A DNA stretch of 27,562 nt from Methanocella_A sp964548585 (GTDB lineage Archaea; Halobacteriota; Methanocellia; Methanocellales; Methanocellaceae): positions 1 through 27,562 of the forward strand of contig CAZJRS010000043.1 of assembly GCA_964548585.1 (NCBI GenBank), written 5' to 3'. Below the pieces are notes generated by a model, which was not told the DNA's origin, did no database searches, and worked only from the letters and a program-made list of their open reading frames with translations. Shown in pieces: positions 17,961-26,252 of this stretch. Position 1 is the stretch's first letter. The number at the start of each line of letters is the position of its first letter. The position numbers and the translations under genes are program-made.

Positions 17961-17997
17961 TATTTAATATTAGGCAGACCTAATTAGGTGCACCTAA
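17961..17997 (+). promoter_or_regulatory. Iron-operon promoter with two abutting DtxR-type boxes
   Basis: A TATA box (TATTTAATAT, 17961-17970) runs directly into two tandem 14-bp dyads: TTAGGCAGACCTAA (17970-17983) and TTAGGTGCACCTAA (17984-17997), the second a perfect palindrome. TTAGG...CCTAA is the core of DtxR/IdeR-type iron boxes. The twin site covers the predicted transcription start of the DtxR-FeoA/feoB operon, the ideal place for metal-dependent autorepression. The junction itself also makes a dyad, CCTAATTAGG. Confidence 0.82.
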
Positions 17998-18018
17998 TCA
18001 TGTCGTGTCGGGATTTCC

Positions 18019-18672
18019 ATGCGAAAGAACATCACCGAGGAGTACCTCGAGACTATTTTATACCTCACCCGGGAGGGAAGCCGTGCCAAAACCCGGGATA
18101 TCGCGTCGGCAATGGGCATCAAGCCCCCAAGCGTGAGCGAGATGCTGCTCAAGCTGAAAGACCAGGGCTACATCGATTATGCGCCATATGAAGGCGCTTT
18201 ACTGACTGACTCCGGGCGTTCCCAGGCAGTTCAGATAGAGCGGAAACACCAGCTTTTGGAGACATTTTTGGTCGATACGCTGGGTGTGGACACCGACACC
18301 GCCCACGACGAGGCATGCGAGATGGAGCACTCGGTATCGGATAACACGATGGAGAGGATATGCTCGTACCTCGGGCACCCGCGCTATTGTCCGGACGACC
18401 ACCCCATCACCAGAGGCCAGTGCTGCGAAAATTCAGACGTGACAACGCCGCTGCACGAGCTGAATGAAGGCGAGGAAGGCATCATCCGGGTGGTCACCCT
18501 GGATAACAATACACGGGATTACCTGCTGTCGCTGGGCTTCCTGCCTGACGTGAAATTATTCGTCAAGAAAAAGCTGCCGTCTAACAGCCTTCTCATCAAG
18601 ATCAAGGGCTCGGAAATTGCCATCGGCAAGGACATCGCCGGTAAGATCCTCGTAACAAAAGTGGTACCATGA
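18019..18672 (+). CDS. DtxR-family metal-dependent regulator with C-terminal FeoA domain
   Basis: This 217-residue protein has an N-terminal winged helix (ITEEYLETILYL, KTRDIASAMGIKPPSVSEMLLKLKDQGYIDY). A DtxR dimerisation and metal domain follows (residues about 70-130) with ligands suggested by HQLLETFL, HDEACEMEH and YLGHPRYCPDDHP. An SH3-like FeoA domain occupies about 140-217 (LNEGEEGIIRVV, LLSLGFLPDV, IAIGKDIAGKILV). It should sense ferrous iron or manganese and repress its own operon through the twin boxes upstream. GGGATTTCC precedes the ATG. The stop overlaps the feoB start (ATGA). No separate feoA gene is needed if the fused domain serves FeoB. Confidence 0.93.
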   Translation: MRKNITEEYLETILYLTREGSRAKTRDIASAMGIKPPSVSEMLLKLKDQGYIDYAPYEGALLTDSGRSQAVQIERKHQLLETFLVDTLGVDTDTAHDEACEMEHSVSDNTMERICSYLGHPRYCPDDHPITRGQCCENSDVTTPLHELNEGEEGIIRVVTLDNNTRDYLLSLGFLPDVKLFVKKKLPSNSLLIKIKGSEIAIGKDIAGKILVTKVVP

Positions 18673-20576
18673 AGCCCGTAAAAGCACTGAAGGTCGCGCT
18701 CATTGGCAACCCGAGCGTCGGTAAGAGCACCCTCTTTTCCAGACTCACCGGCATAGGGGTGCTCATCTCCAACTACCCGGGCACCACCATGGAAGTGGCC
18801 CACGGCAGGGTGGTTCACGATGAGGTCCTGCTCGACCTGACGGATCTGCCGGGCATCTACTCGCTGGATACCCTGAACCCGGAAGAAAGAACAGTCATCA
18901 ACTACCTCAGGGACGAGCGCCCTGACATCATACTGAACGTCATTGACTCCACCCGTCTTGAGCGTAACCTCTACCTGACGCTGGAATTGCTCGAACTGGA
19001 TATACCGGTCATCGTAGCCCTCAACATGGTAGACGAAGCGGCTATACTGGGCATGCAGATCGACCACGAGCAGATGTCCGGCTTGCTTGGTGCGGCTGTC
19101 ATACCGACATCAGCCCAGAAGGGCATAGGCCTGGAAGAGCTGATGCACGTGTTCCGCTCGCCCCGGGAAGCGAGCAGCCAGCACCACGTGCGGTACGACC
19201 GCCACGTGGAAGCCCATATCGAACAGCTACGAGCTCTCGGCCTGAGACGAAACGAGGCAGTACTGCTGTTGTCCCATGGTAAGACGGATGGATACCCCCA
19301 GGAAGTGGCAACATCGGTCGCCTTGATGAGAGAGGAAATCATAAGCTCGCACGAAGCGCCGGTGCTGGAGATCCTGGCGGGTAACCGGTACAGCGAAGCC
19401 GGGCTCATATCCAGAAGCGTTATGAGACACAAGCCTGCGTCGCAAATGTCACTGCGGGAACGCATCGATGACAAGCTGGTCAGCCCCGTATGGGGTTTCG
19501 GAATTCTGGCCTGCATGCTCCTGAGCATGCTCCTGATCGTCTTCTTCGTGGGCGGATTTCTCGAAGAACTGATAGTGGGCACGTTCGATACGATCATCCT
19601 GGCACCGGTCAAAGCATGGCTGGCCCCTTACCCCTTCGCACAGATCGTGGTCGAGTACACGCTCATCGGAGTACAGGCCGGCCTCGGCATCGTGGTACCC
19701 TACATCATGAGCTTCTACGTGATCATGGCGTTGATGGAGAACTCAGGCTACCTGACACGTGCCGCGTTTTTACTGGACGAGATCATGCACAGGTTCAAGC
19801 TCCACGGCCGGGCTTTGATCCCGATGATCCTGGGCTTCGGGTGCAGCGTGCCCGCCATCATGTCGACAAAGGCGCTACAGACCCGGAGAGAGCGGATCAT
19901 CACCGCCACGCTCGTGTGCCTGGTGCCCTGCTCCGCGAGAAGCATCGTCATCCTCGGGCTGGTAGCCTCATTCGTCTCGATCTGGGCAGGGCTGTCCATC
20001 TACCTGCTGATGTTAATCATCTCGGTGATCGTCGCCTGGATTCTCGGGCGGGTGGTCAAAGGCGAGGAGATGGGCCTGGTGCTTGAAATGGTACCGCTTC
20101 GCATCCCGGGAGTGAAAGACGTGCTGGAAAAGACCTGGATGCAGATGAAGGAGTTCATCTACGTAGCGTTCCCGCTTTTAATAGTAGGCAGCGCCCTTCT
20201 CGGCGTGCTCCAGTACGTGGGCTTTTTAAACCTGATGAACACCGTGCTATCGCCCATCACCAGCGGCTGGCTAGGCCTGCCCGACTTTACCGCGACCGCA
20301 TTGATCTTCGGCATCCTCAGGAAAGAGATGGCGCTGGAGACCCTCGCAGTCATGGCCGGTACCGCCCAGTTTAACCTGGCGATGACACCCCTGCAGATGT
20401 ACGTATTCGGAGTGTTCACCACAATCTACATGCCCTGCCTGGCCTCGATCACCATGCTGAAGCGGGTACTGGGATGGAGCGATACGATCAGGATCACCCT
20501 CCTGACCATCGTGCTCGCACTGTTTGTCAGTGGGTTAATTGCACAGCTGGTGCCGATCATAGCGAGCCTGATGTAA
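18669..20576 (+). CDS. feoB: Ferrous iron transporter FeoB
   Basis: This 635-residue inner-membrane protein imports Fe(II). The cytoplasmic G domain shows G1 GNPSVGKST (residues 13-21), G2 around SNYPGTT, G3 DLPG and G4 NMVD. A helical region follows, then the membrane part with gate motifs (FKLHGRALIPMILGFGCSVPAIMSTKAL and PCSARSIVILGL) and about eight to ten spans. It is shorter than E. coli FeoB but has all core parts. Its ATG overlaps the stop of the DtxR-FeoA gene by four bases, so the two are translationally coupled. The upstream iron boxes indicate expression when iron is scarce. Confidence 0.97.
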   Translation: MKPVKALKVALIGNPSVGKSTLFSRLTGIGVLISNYPGTTMEVAHGRVVHDEVLLDLTDLPGIYSLDTLNPEERTVINYLRDERPDIILNVIDSTRLERNLYLTLELLELDIPVIVALNMVDEAAILGMQIDHEQMSGLLGAAVIPTSAQKGIGLEELMHVFRSPREASSQHHVRYDRHVEAHIEQLRALGLRRNEAVLLLSHGKTDGYPQEVATSVALMREEIISSHEAPVLEILAGNRYSEAGLISRSVMRHKPASQMSLRERIDDKLVSPVWGFGILACMLLSMLLIVFFVGGFLEELIVGTFDTIILAPVKAWLAPYPFAQIVVEYTLIGVQAGLGIVVPYIMSFYVIMALMENSGYLTRAAFLLDEIMHRFKLHGRALIPMILGFGCSVPAIMSTKALQTRRERIITATLVCLVPCSARSIVILGLVASFVSIWAGLSIYLLMLIISVIVAWILGRVVKGEEMGLVLEMVPLRIPGVKDVLEKTWMQMKEFIYVAFPLLIVGSALLGVLQYVGFLNLMNTVLSPITSGWLGLPDFTATALIFGILRKEMALETLAVMAGTAQFNLAMTPLQMYVFGVFTTIYMPCLASITMLKRVLGWSDTIRITLLTIVLALFVSGLIAQLVPIIASLM

Positions 20577-20668
20577 ACATCGGGTTCCTGGTCTATTTTA
20601 CCAGACGCCCGCCGAAATGCTTCTTTTTTGTATTGGTGGGATGTCCGGTGCGATACTTATACGATTCT

Positions 20669-20682
20669 GATATAAGGCTTAT
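20669..20682 (+). promoter_or_regulatory. Promoter palindrome of surface-protein gene A
   Basis: GATATAAGGCTTAT overlaps a TATA-like box about 40-50 bases before the ATG at 20721. The core ATAAG-G-CTTAT is an 11-bp dyad. An almost identical sequence precedes the paralogous gene B (22479-22492). The shared element is either a conserved promoter or an operator for a common regulator. Confidence 0.55.
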
Positions 20683-20720
20683 GTACCGACGGGGAAAACC
20701 AGACATAGTGGAGCATGGAT

Positions 20721-22412
20721 ATGAACTACCTGGTTAAAACGCTGCAAGCTGCCCTCGTACTACTATTGATCATCTCACTTTTACCCTCAGCGAACGCGCT
20801 TAAGCCTGTGACTGTCGACGACGCACCGCCGATGAGCCAGGGTTACCCCGGCCAAGGCGCCGTCTCTGGCAGAGTTACGACGACTAATATCACCCAGGGC
20901 TTGCCTGGAGCGTACGTGGCTATCGTGAACGCGGCAAACCCTTCTCAAGCGTTCTACGAGGGAGTGACGGATGAAAACGGTTTCTACCGGTTCCCGGCTG
21001 TTAATAATACGATGGCCGGAGACAGCCCGGGTCTTTCGTATCAGGTATATGCCAGTCTCAGTAGTGCCGGCGAAAGCCTGTCTGACCCATTCGGCGTCGA
21101 GGAAAGCTCGACTGCTAAAGTGAACGTCACTATCGCTACGAGGCCAGCGAAGATCGTCCTGATGCCGGAGAGGAGCTATGTTGTTGCGGACAATGATGAC
21201 CATGTGGTGATCAGCGCGTACGTGACTGATGCATCAGGTTACCCGGTCGAGGATGGCACGCCGATCGATTTCGAGGTCGGCGATACCACCCAGTGGCCCT
21301 ATCGTGGAAATGGCACGCTGAGCACCGGCAGCGGCTTCGCACCCTGCAAGAGCATCTTTAACGTGACGACGAAGGACGGCAGGGCCAACGTCACGTTCGG
21401 CTGGGTGAATTACGCTTATGCCGATTACATATCTCGCGTCAAAGCTACATATGCCCTGGATCACAGCATTTATGCGCCGACCAGTATTTACTTCAAACCT
21501 TTACTCGATGATTTCTATAGTGAATATGCCCTGTATGGAGTGGTACAGGACTACCGCGGAAAGCCATTTGGCTCAGCTGCGGTCACCCTCCATATGATGG
21601 GATACCACCCGAACGGTTCGGTATCTGAGATCTACACCAGGACGGCCATTTCCAGTGCGGATAAACCGTACCCGGGGACCTATGTCTTCGATGATATCCC
21701 GTGGAACGGAAACTTCACGTACGGATACTTGACCGCTAAGGCTGAAATCAGCGAAAGCCTCACATACAGCGGTATCTCATATAACTTTACCCGGCCATAT
21801 GGCTGGAGCTTTGTTGACCTGTACGTAGCAATGCCGGATGCGATCAGACTGTCTGCACAGCCGGACACAATCCTGGCAGGAGGCAACCAGTCGGTGATCA
21901 CCGCCCAGCTATACCTGAATGGTAAGCCGTACAAGATGGCCGGGGTAGGGATTACGTTTTTCACCGACGACGAGACCAAAGGATACCTGCCGGCGACAAA
22001 TAACATCGTGACAGACAACAATGGCAGGGCCACGATCAACCTGACCACCCGTCAGGCTGCCGGTGATGTCAAAGTGTCAGGGCATTCTCTGATCAGGATA
22101 GACAGAAACCTCACAGACGCTACCGTAGTGCACATCGTTATCCCGGAAGGAGATAGAGTCACGGACAAGAACACTACCGGCATACTGAATACCACTGAAA
22201 AACCGCAGACAAAAGATACAGACAAGAACGGTATGCTTGACAGCCCATCTGCAAATCCGGGATCGGTTGAGATAACTGCCACGCCGATACCTGTAAAGTC
22301 GACACCTACCCCTGATACTGGCGGGTCACCCGGGATCTATGCAGCACTGGCGATCGTACTCCTTGGCCTGGCAGGCTTTGCCACATATGTGCTGGCGTTC
22401 AGGAAAAAATAG
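20721..22412 (+). CDS. Secreted multi-domain surface protein A, membrane-anchored
   Basis: This 563-residue exported protein has a signal peptide (residues 1-28, NYLVKTLQAALVLLLII...ANA). A carboxypeptidase-regulatory-like beta domain follows (about 45-138: SGRVTTTNITQG, TDENGFYRF). Next come a Big_1-like domain (about 145-250), a second beta domain (about 270-368: VVQDYRGKPFGSAAVTL) and another Big_1-like domain (about 372-470). The C-terminus is a Thr/Pro stalk, then SPGIY, a hydrophobic span and FRKK. The ATG at 20721 is chosen over 20715 because GGAG is seven bases before it. It is paralogous to the next gene. Ligand unknown; many Asn-X-Thr/Ser sites suggest N-glycosylation. Confidence 0.82.
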   Translation: MNYLVKTLQAALVLLLIISLLPSANALKPVTVDDAPPMSQGYPGQGAVSGRVTTTNITQGLPGAYVAIVNAANPSQAFYEGVTDENGFYRFPAVNNTMAGDSPGLSYQVYASLSSAGESLSDPFGVEESSTAKVNVTIATRPAKIVLMPERSYVVADNDDHVVISAYVTDASGYPVEDGTPIDFEVGDTTQWPYRGNGTLSTGSGFAPCKSIFNVTTKDGRANVTFGWVNYAYADYISRVKATYALDHSIYAPTSIYFKPLLDDFYSEYALYGVVQDYRGKPFGSAAVTLHMMGYHPNGSVSEIYTRTAISSADKPYPGTYVFDDIPWNGNFTYGYLTAKAEISESLTYSGISYNFTRPYGWSFVDLYVAMPDAIRLSAQPDTILAGGNQSVITAQLYLNGKPYKMAGVGITFFTDDETKGYLPATNNIVTDNNGRATINLTTRQAAGDVKVSGHSLIRIDRNLTDATVVHIVIPEGDRVTDKNTTGILNTTEKPQTKDTDKNGMLDSPSANPGSVEITATPIPVKSTPTPDTGGSPGIYAALAIVLLGLAGFATYVLAFRKK

Positions 22413-22478
22413 CTAAAATGCCTCCCCACCCTTTTTTATAAAGCTATCGTCACAGATGGCTGGTGCTTACGGGATTAT

Positions 22479-22492
22479 GATATAAGCCTTAT
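22479..22492 (+). promoter_or_regulatory. Promoter palindrome of surface-protein gene B
   Basis: GATATAAGCCTTAT matches the element before gene A at 13 of 14 positions; the one difference is the central base of the dyad ATAAG-S-CTTAT. It runs into ATATATAG, a TATA-like stretch about 35 bases before the ATG at 22529. Confidence 0.55.
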
Positions 22493-22528
22493 ATATAGCA
22501 AATAATTATAGTGGTTGTGAGCATTTGT

Positions 22529-23539
22529 ATGACATATATCGCTAAGGTTTTGCCGGCAGCCATAATACTGATTTTGATGATTTCGTGGTTTAGTCCTGCC
22601 ATGGCCCTAAAACCCGCGGAAAATGTCAGCCCCCCGTACATGGATACCGGCTATCCTTACCCTGGTACCATCACCGGTCGAATTACTACAGAGGATATGA
22701 ATCAGGGCTGGTCTGGAGCGTACGTGGCAATCGTGAACGCCGCAAACACTACCCAGGCATTCTACGAGGGACAGACAGATGAAAACGGTTTCTACCGGTT
22801 TCCATCGGTCAATAATACAATGGCAGGAGGCAGCCCGGGTCTTTTGTACCAGGTATATGCCTGCCTCAGCGGAACCGGCGAAAGCATATCGGATCCGTTC
22901 GGTGTCAGGGAAAACTCAACTGCTGAAGTAAACGTCATTATCGCAAGTTCAAGTCGAACAGGTTCAGGCTTTGTTGTTCAGCACATCCCGATGCCCGATG
23001 AAATCCGGCTATCTGCGCAGCCGGACACAATAGTAGCCGGGGGCAACGAGTCGATGATCACTGCCCAGCTGTACCTGAATGGAATGCCTTACCAGAGGAG
23101 TGGAGTGACGGTTACATTTTTCACGGATAACGACACCACGGGATACCTTCCGACTGTAAAGAAAAGCGTGACAGACGCAAATGGCCGGGCCATGATCAAC
23201 CTGACCTCCGGCAATGCCACGGGTGACGTCAATGTGACAGGGTTTACCAAAATCGGCATCAGCCGGAACCTGACCGGTACCTGTATGGTGCACGTCGTCA
23301 ACCGGACTGCGGACATAGTCACCGTTACAAACAGTACGGCCTTACAGAACGCTACCGAAGATCTCCGGACAAACGTTACGCTGGAGAACAAGACCCCCGT
23401 TGACACATTGGCTACCCCGACACCGACAACATCAGGTAGTAGCTCTGGCGTCCCCGACGCCGGAGTGATACTGGCCATTCTGGCCGTATTAGTAGTAGCT
23501 GCCGGAGCAGTCTTCTTCCTGCTCCTCAAAAGAAAGTAA
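22529..23539 (+). CDS. Secreted surface protein B, short paralogue of A
   Basis: This 336-residue exported protein is colinear with protein A through residue 139 (signal peptide, GAYVAIVNAAN, TDENGFYRFP, SDPFGV) and again over the C-terminal Big_1-like domain (MPDEIRLSAQPDTIVAGGN, TDANGRAMINLT). Between them, A has about 230 residues where B has a linker of about 14 (SSSRTGSGFVVQHI). A Thr-rich stalk and VPDAG, a membrane span and LLKRK end the protein. The ATG at 22529 aligns exactly with that of A and is preferred over an upstream GTG. The pair arose by tandem duplication with gain or loss of internal modules. Confidence 0.82.
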   Translation: MTYIAKVLPAAIILILMISWFSPAMALKPAENVSPPYMDTGYPYPGTITGRITTEDMNQGWSGAYVAIVNAANTTQAFYEGQTDENGFYRFPSVNNTMAGGSPGLLYQVYACLSGTGESISDPFGVRENSTAEVNVIIASSSRTGSGFVVQHIPMPDEIRLSAQPDTIVAGGNESMITAQLYLNGMPYQRSGVTVTFFTDNDTTGYLPTVKKSVTDANGRAMINLTSGNATGDVNVTGFTKIGISRNLTGTCMVHVVNRTADIVTVTNSTALQNATEDLRTNVTLENKTPVDTLATPTPTTSGSSSGVPDAGVILAILAVLVVAAGAVFFLLLKRK

Positions 23540-23547
23540 GGCCTTGA

Positions 23548-23590
23548 CGTGGAGCTGGTGTTCGCTCCACGGGTTTCTCCTTTTTGCTCT
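23548..23590 (+). terminator. Hairpin terminator after surface protein B
   Basis: CGTGGAGC (23548-23555) pairs perfectly with GCTCCACG (23564-23571) around an eight-base loop. It is followed by pyrimidine- and T-rich sequence (TTTCTCCTTTTTGCTCTTTTT). It lies eight bases after the stop codon. Confidence 0.65.
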
Positions 23591-23663
23591 TTTTCCGGCA
23601 ATTGGCGCCGATGTGCCACACTTAATGGGAAAGAAACAGCTCATACTGTTAATTATCATGTGT

Positions 23664-23704
23664 TTATTATATAAGTATTAATATTTAATAGCTTGTCGTA
23701 GGAG
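23664..23704 (+). promoter_or_regulatory. Promoter and ribosome site of the Thr-Pro stalk protein gene
   Basis: TTATTATATAAGT forms a TATA box about 45 bases before the ATG at 23717. A GGAGAG sits at 23701-23706, slightly farther from the ATG than usual. Confidence 0.45.
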
Positions 23705-23716
23705 AGAAAGCATACG

Positions 23717-24664
23717 ATGAGCAAGGCCAGTAAGACATTATTCATTGCAGCGTTGATAATAATGATAGCATGTGGCAGTTTCGTGCCATACGCAGTCACT
23801 CAAGACCATTCAAGCCGGGTCACAGGTTGCATCACAGTCAACGGCGAACCCCGGGGCGGAGTAGAAGTCAGCGGTTTCGGCCAGTCTACCATGACGGACA
23901 ACTATGGTAACTACAGACTTGACCCTGAGCCTGCCACCAACGGATGCATCACCGCATCATTCCATGAGTACTCGGCCCAGAGCGGGCAGCTGACCGCACC
24001 TGAAGCTCCGCCATATCCGGAAGTAAACCTGGACATCAGTATGCCCGAACCGACACCTACACCGACACCTACGGCAACCCAAAAACCATCTGTTACACCT
24101 ACGCCTACCATAACACCTACGCCTACACCCTCACCGACCCAGATCAATACCCCAACTCCACCATCGTTACCCACCTATACGCCGACGCCCTGGCCGACGG
24201 CAACCCCGACCGCGACACCGACAGCGACGCCAGCCATTACTCCGACGCCCACAGCAACTCCTGCGGCAACACCAACGTCAACACCGGTACCCAATTCAAC
24301 ACCTACTGCTACCCCGACCGAGAACGTGGTACCCGACGCAGGCAATATCCTGCCCTCCGGAGCAGTGAGTTTCCCTCAGTGGGAGCACTATGTATCAGCC
24401 AGCCCGGTGGCAGCGTCCAATACCAGCAATAATACTCTGCTTCAGAATAACGCGACAGCAGGTAATGTGACCGATGCAGGACAGCTGGAAAGTCCCCCTG
24501 GTGTCGTCAACGGAGTCGAGACTCCCGCCTGGAACTCCTCGGCGAGCTCAAAGAAGGCAGCCTCTACTTCGCCGGGCTTGCCGATGGAGATCATTATTAT
24601 CGGACTGCTCCTCGCCTGTGCAGCCTACATCGGCTTCTTGGCATACTCGATCATCAGAAAGTGA
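23717..24664 (+). CDS. Secreted Thr-Pro stalk protein, membrane-anchored
   Basis: This 315-residue protein has a signal peptide (residues 1-28) and a short carboxypeptidase-regulatory-like beta domain (about 33-105: GCITVNGEPRGGVEVSG, TDNYGNYRL). A long Thr/Pro-rich stalk follows (about 110-205: repeats of TPTPT and TATPT). A Ser/Asn-rich segment, SPGLP and a C-terminal membrane span ending SIIRK complete it. The stalk should be extended and heavily O-glycosylated, holding the small domain away from the membrane. The same architecture as proteins A and B suggests a common role in the envelope, but no ligand is known. It converges on the MBL-fold gene with a 22-base gap. Confidence 0.8.
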   Translation: MSKASKTLFIAALIIMIACGSFVPYAVTQDHSSRVTGCITVNGEPRGGVEVSGFGQSTMTDNYGNYRLDPEPATNGCITASFHEYSAQSGQLTAPEAPPYPEVNLDISMPEPTPTPTPTATQKPSVTPTPTITPTPTPSPTQINTPTPPSLPTYTPTPWPTATPTATPTATPAITPTPTATPAATPTSTPVPNSTPTATPTENVVPDAGNILPSGAVSFPQWEHYVSASPVAASNTSNNTLLQNNATAGNVTDAGQLESPPGVVNGVETPAWNSSASSKKAASTSPGLPMEIIIIGLLLACAAYIGFLAYSIIRK

Positions 24665-24686
24665 TAGCCAGGTGCCGCTGATACGG

Positions 24687-25430
24687 CTATAGCTCGATGG
24701 TCGTATCGTCGAACGCCACAACGACATTGTTCGCATCGCGCGCCACGGAAGCCTGGACCTGCCTCCTGCTCTCCACAGTGGGATATAAAGCCGCGTTGAA
24801 GTGCACCAGCACTACCTTTTTAGCTCCCGAGGCATTTGCCACAGTCACTGCGTCCTCGGGCGCCAGGTGAGGCCACGAGTCCCTGCGTTGGCCGGGGAGT
24901 GCCGAGCACTCGGTAATGAGGATATCCGCGTCTTTGCCCAGTTCCACGAGGTTATCGCACAGGCCAGTATCAGTACAGTATGAGATAGTCCGTCCGCCGA
25001 GCTCGAACCGGAAGCCGAGACACGGAGAAGCGTGGACCAGCGGCCGGAAGTCCTTCAGGAATGGTGCTTTCGCCCGGTCCTCTGGCAGTTCCCTGATGTC
25101 GACTTTGAAGGGCAGATCGTCAACCGGAACGGTATATGGCTGACGCAGGATGTCGTGAAGAATCTTCCGGGCACCGGTCTGCCCAAAAATTTGCAGGCCC
25201 CGGGGAAAGCTCAGCCGGACAATCGTATGCAAACCCTGGATATGGTCAAGGTGATAGTGGCTTAAAAAAAGAAATGCCGGCTTATCCTCGGTCATGTACC
25301 GGTCCAGCTTGTGGATGCCGCTGCCCGCGTCCAGAATGATATAGCCCTCCGGGGCGTCGATCAGCGTGCAAACGGTGTTACCCGCGGAGTTATCATACCA
25401 GCCGTTGGTACCGAGAAAGACGATTTGCAT
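24687..25430 (-). CDS. MBL-fold metallohydrolase (RNase Z-like / phosphodiesterase type)
   Basis: This 247-residue cytoplasmic protein is a metallo-beta-lactamase-fold hydrolase. The signature SHYHLDHIQG supplies the metal ligands; further likely ligands are the His near RPLVHASP, the Asp in YCTDTG and the His in VLVHFNA. The GTNGWYDNSAGNT opening and overall length resemble the RNase Z and AtsA-like branches, but the RNase Z exosite arm is not obvious. Substrate unknown: a phosphodiester or cyclic phosphate is likely. It starts eight bases after the KaiC-like gene, with AAGGA overlapping that gene's stop codon, so the two form an operon. Confidence 0.87.
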   Translation of the reverse strand: MQIVFLGTNGWYDNSAGNTVCTLIDAPEGYIILDAGSGIHKLDRYMTEDKPAFLFLSHYHLDHIQGLHTIVRLSFPRGLQIFGQTGARKILHDILRQPYTVPVDDLPFKVDIRELPEDRAKAPFLKDFRPLVHASPCLGFRFELGGRTISYCTDTGLCDNLVELGKDADILITECSALPGQRRDSWPHLAPEDAVTVANASGAKKVVLVHFNAALYPTVESRRQVQASVARDANNVVVAFDDTTIEL

Positions 25431-25438
25431 ACGCGTCC

Positions 25439-26182
25439 TTACCTGGTCATAGGCTCCAGCGTAGCGTCGTGATCGTCCACGTTGAAGTAGTACATGCGGG
25501 GCGAATACTTGGAATCTCTTAGCTTGCGAATCTGCAGCACGTCCCGGGGGTTATCGTCCATATCCACCTTAGAGACCCAGATCACGCCGTCCACGATGTG
25601 CTCCAGCGCCTTAACCAGTTCCGGCCGGTGAGCGCCCATGTGAATGGTGAACATAGATGTGGTGCCGTTATTCTTCTGCGTGGCCATCTGGTGGTGGATG
25701 TAGTGCAGGATCGCCCGCTCCGAATCGCTCGACAGCAAGAGTGTTGTCAACGAGTCGACGATGCCGCGCATATTATTGTAAGGCTGAACTTCGGCGGTAG
25801 CCTGCTTGACCGCATCGCGCACCTCGTTGATGTTGGAGAGATCGTGGCAGACGTATTTCCACTTCGATACGAACTCCCCCCACCCGAAGGCGTCTGTAAA
25901 CCCGTCGATGACGATCAGCTGCCCGTTATGGATGTGCTCCTCGGGCTCCAGCCCGAATGTGCCCAGCGAATTGATGATCGCCTGAGGAGGGTGCTCCATG
26001 TTAAACAGATAACAGTACTCGTTGTTGAGAAGGCCCTCTGCCACGAACTTCGTCTGCAGAATGCCCGACTTGGCACCAGTATCCTCTTCCAGCAGGATCA
26101 GCGAGCCCCGCGGAATACCGCCATCGAGCGCGTTGTCCAGGTCAGCAATGCCGAAACTGGCACGGTTCTTGATCTCAGTCAT
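25439..26182 (-). CDS. KaiC/RadA-like RecA-superfamily protein with degenerate Walker A
   Basis: This 247-residue protein opens FGIADLDNALDGGIPRGSLILL, as KaiC-like archaeal ATPases do. Where the Walker A (GxxxxGKT) belongs it reads E32-EDTG-A37-K38-S39: both glycines are replaced, while Lys and Ser remain. A Walker B-like strand (MRGIVDSLTTLLL) is near 138-150. No second ATPase domain is present. ATP binding may be weak or lost, suggesting a regulatory or scaffold role. It is the first gene of a two-gene operon with the MBL-fold enzyme, preceded by GGGATATC. Partners are unknown. Confidence 0.85.
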   Translation of the reverse strand: MTEIKNRASFGIADLDNALDGGIPRGSLILLEEDTGAKSGILQTKFVAEGLLNNEYCYLFNMEHPPQAIINSLGTFGLEPEEHIHNGQLIVIDGFTDAFGWGEFVSKWKYVCHDLSNINEVRDAVKQATAEVQPYNNMRGIVDSLTTLLLSSDSERAILHYIHHQMATQKNNGTTSMFTIHMGAHRPELVKALEHIVDGVIWVSKVDMDDNPRDVLQIRKLRDSKYSPRMYYFNVDDHDATLEPMTR

Positions 26183-26252
26183 GATATCCCTGTCCTTCGC
26201 TCTGTAATACTCGCCGGTGCAAAGTATTATACATATCGGTTAGTTTTGGAAG

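Noticed and set aside
24687..25430. Beta-lactamase resistance gene
   Set aside because: The SHYHLDH motif defines the broad fold; the rest resembles RNase Z/phosphodiesterase branches, not a true beta-lactamase.
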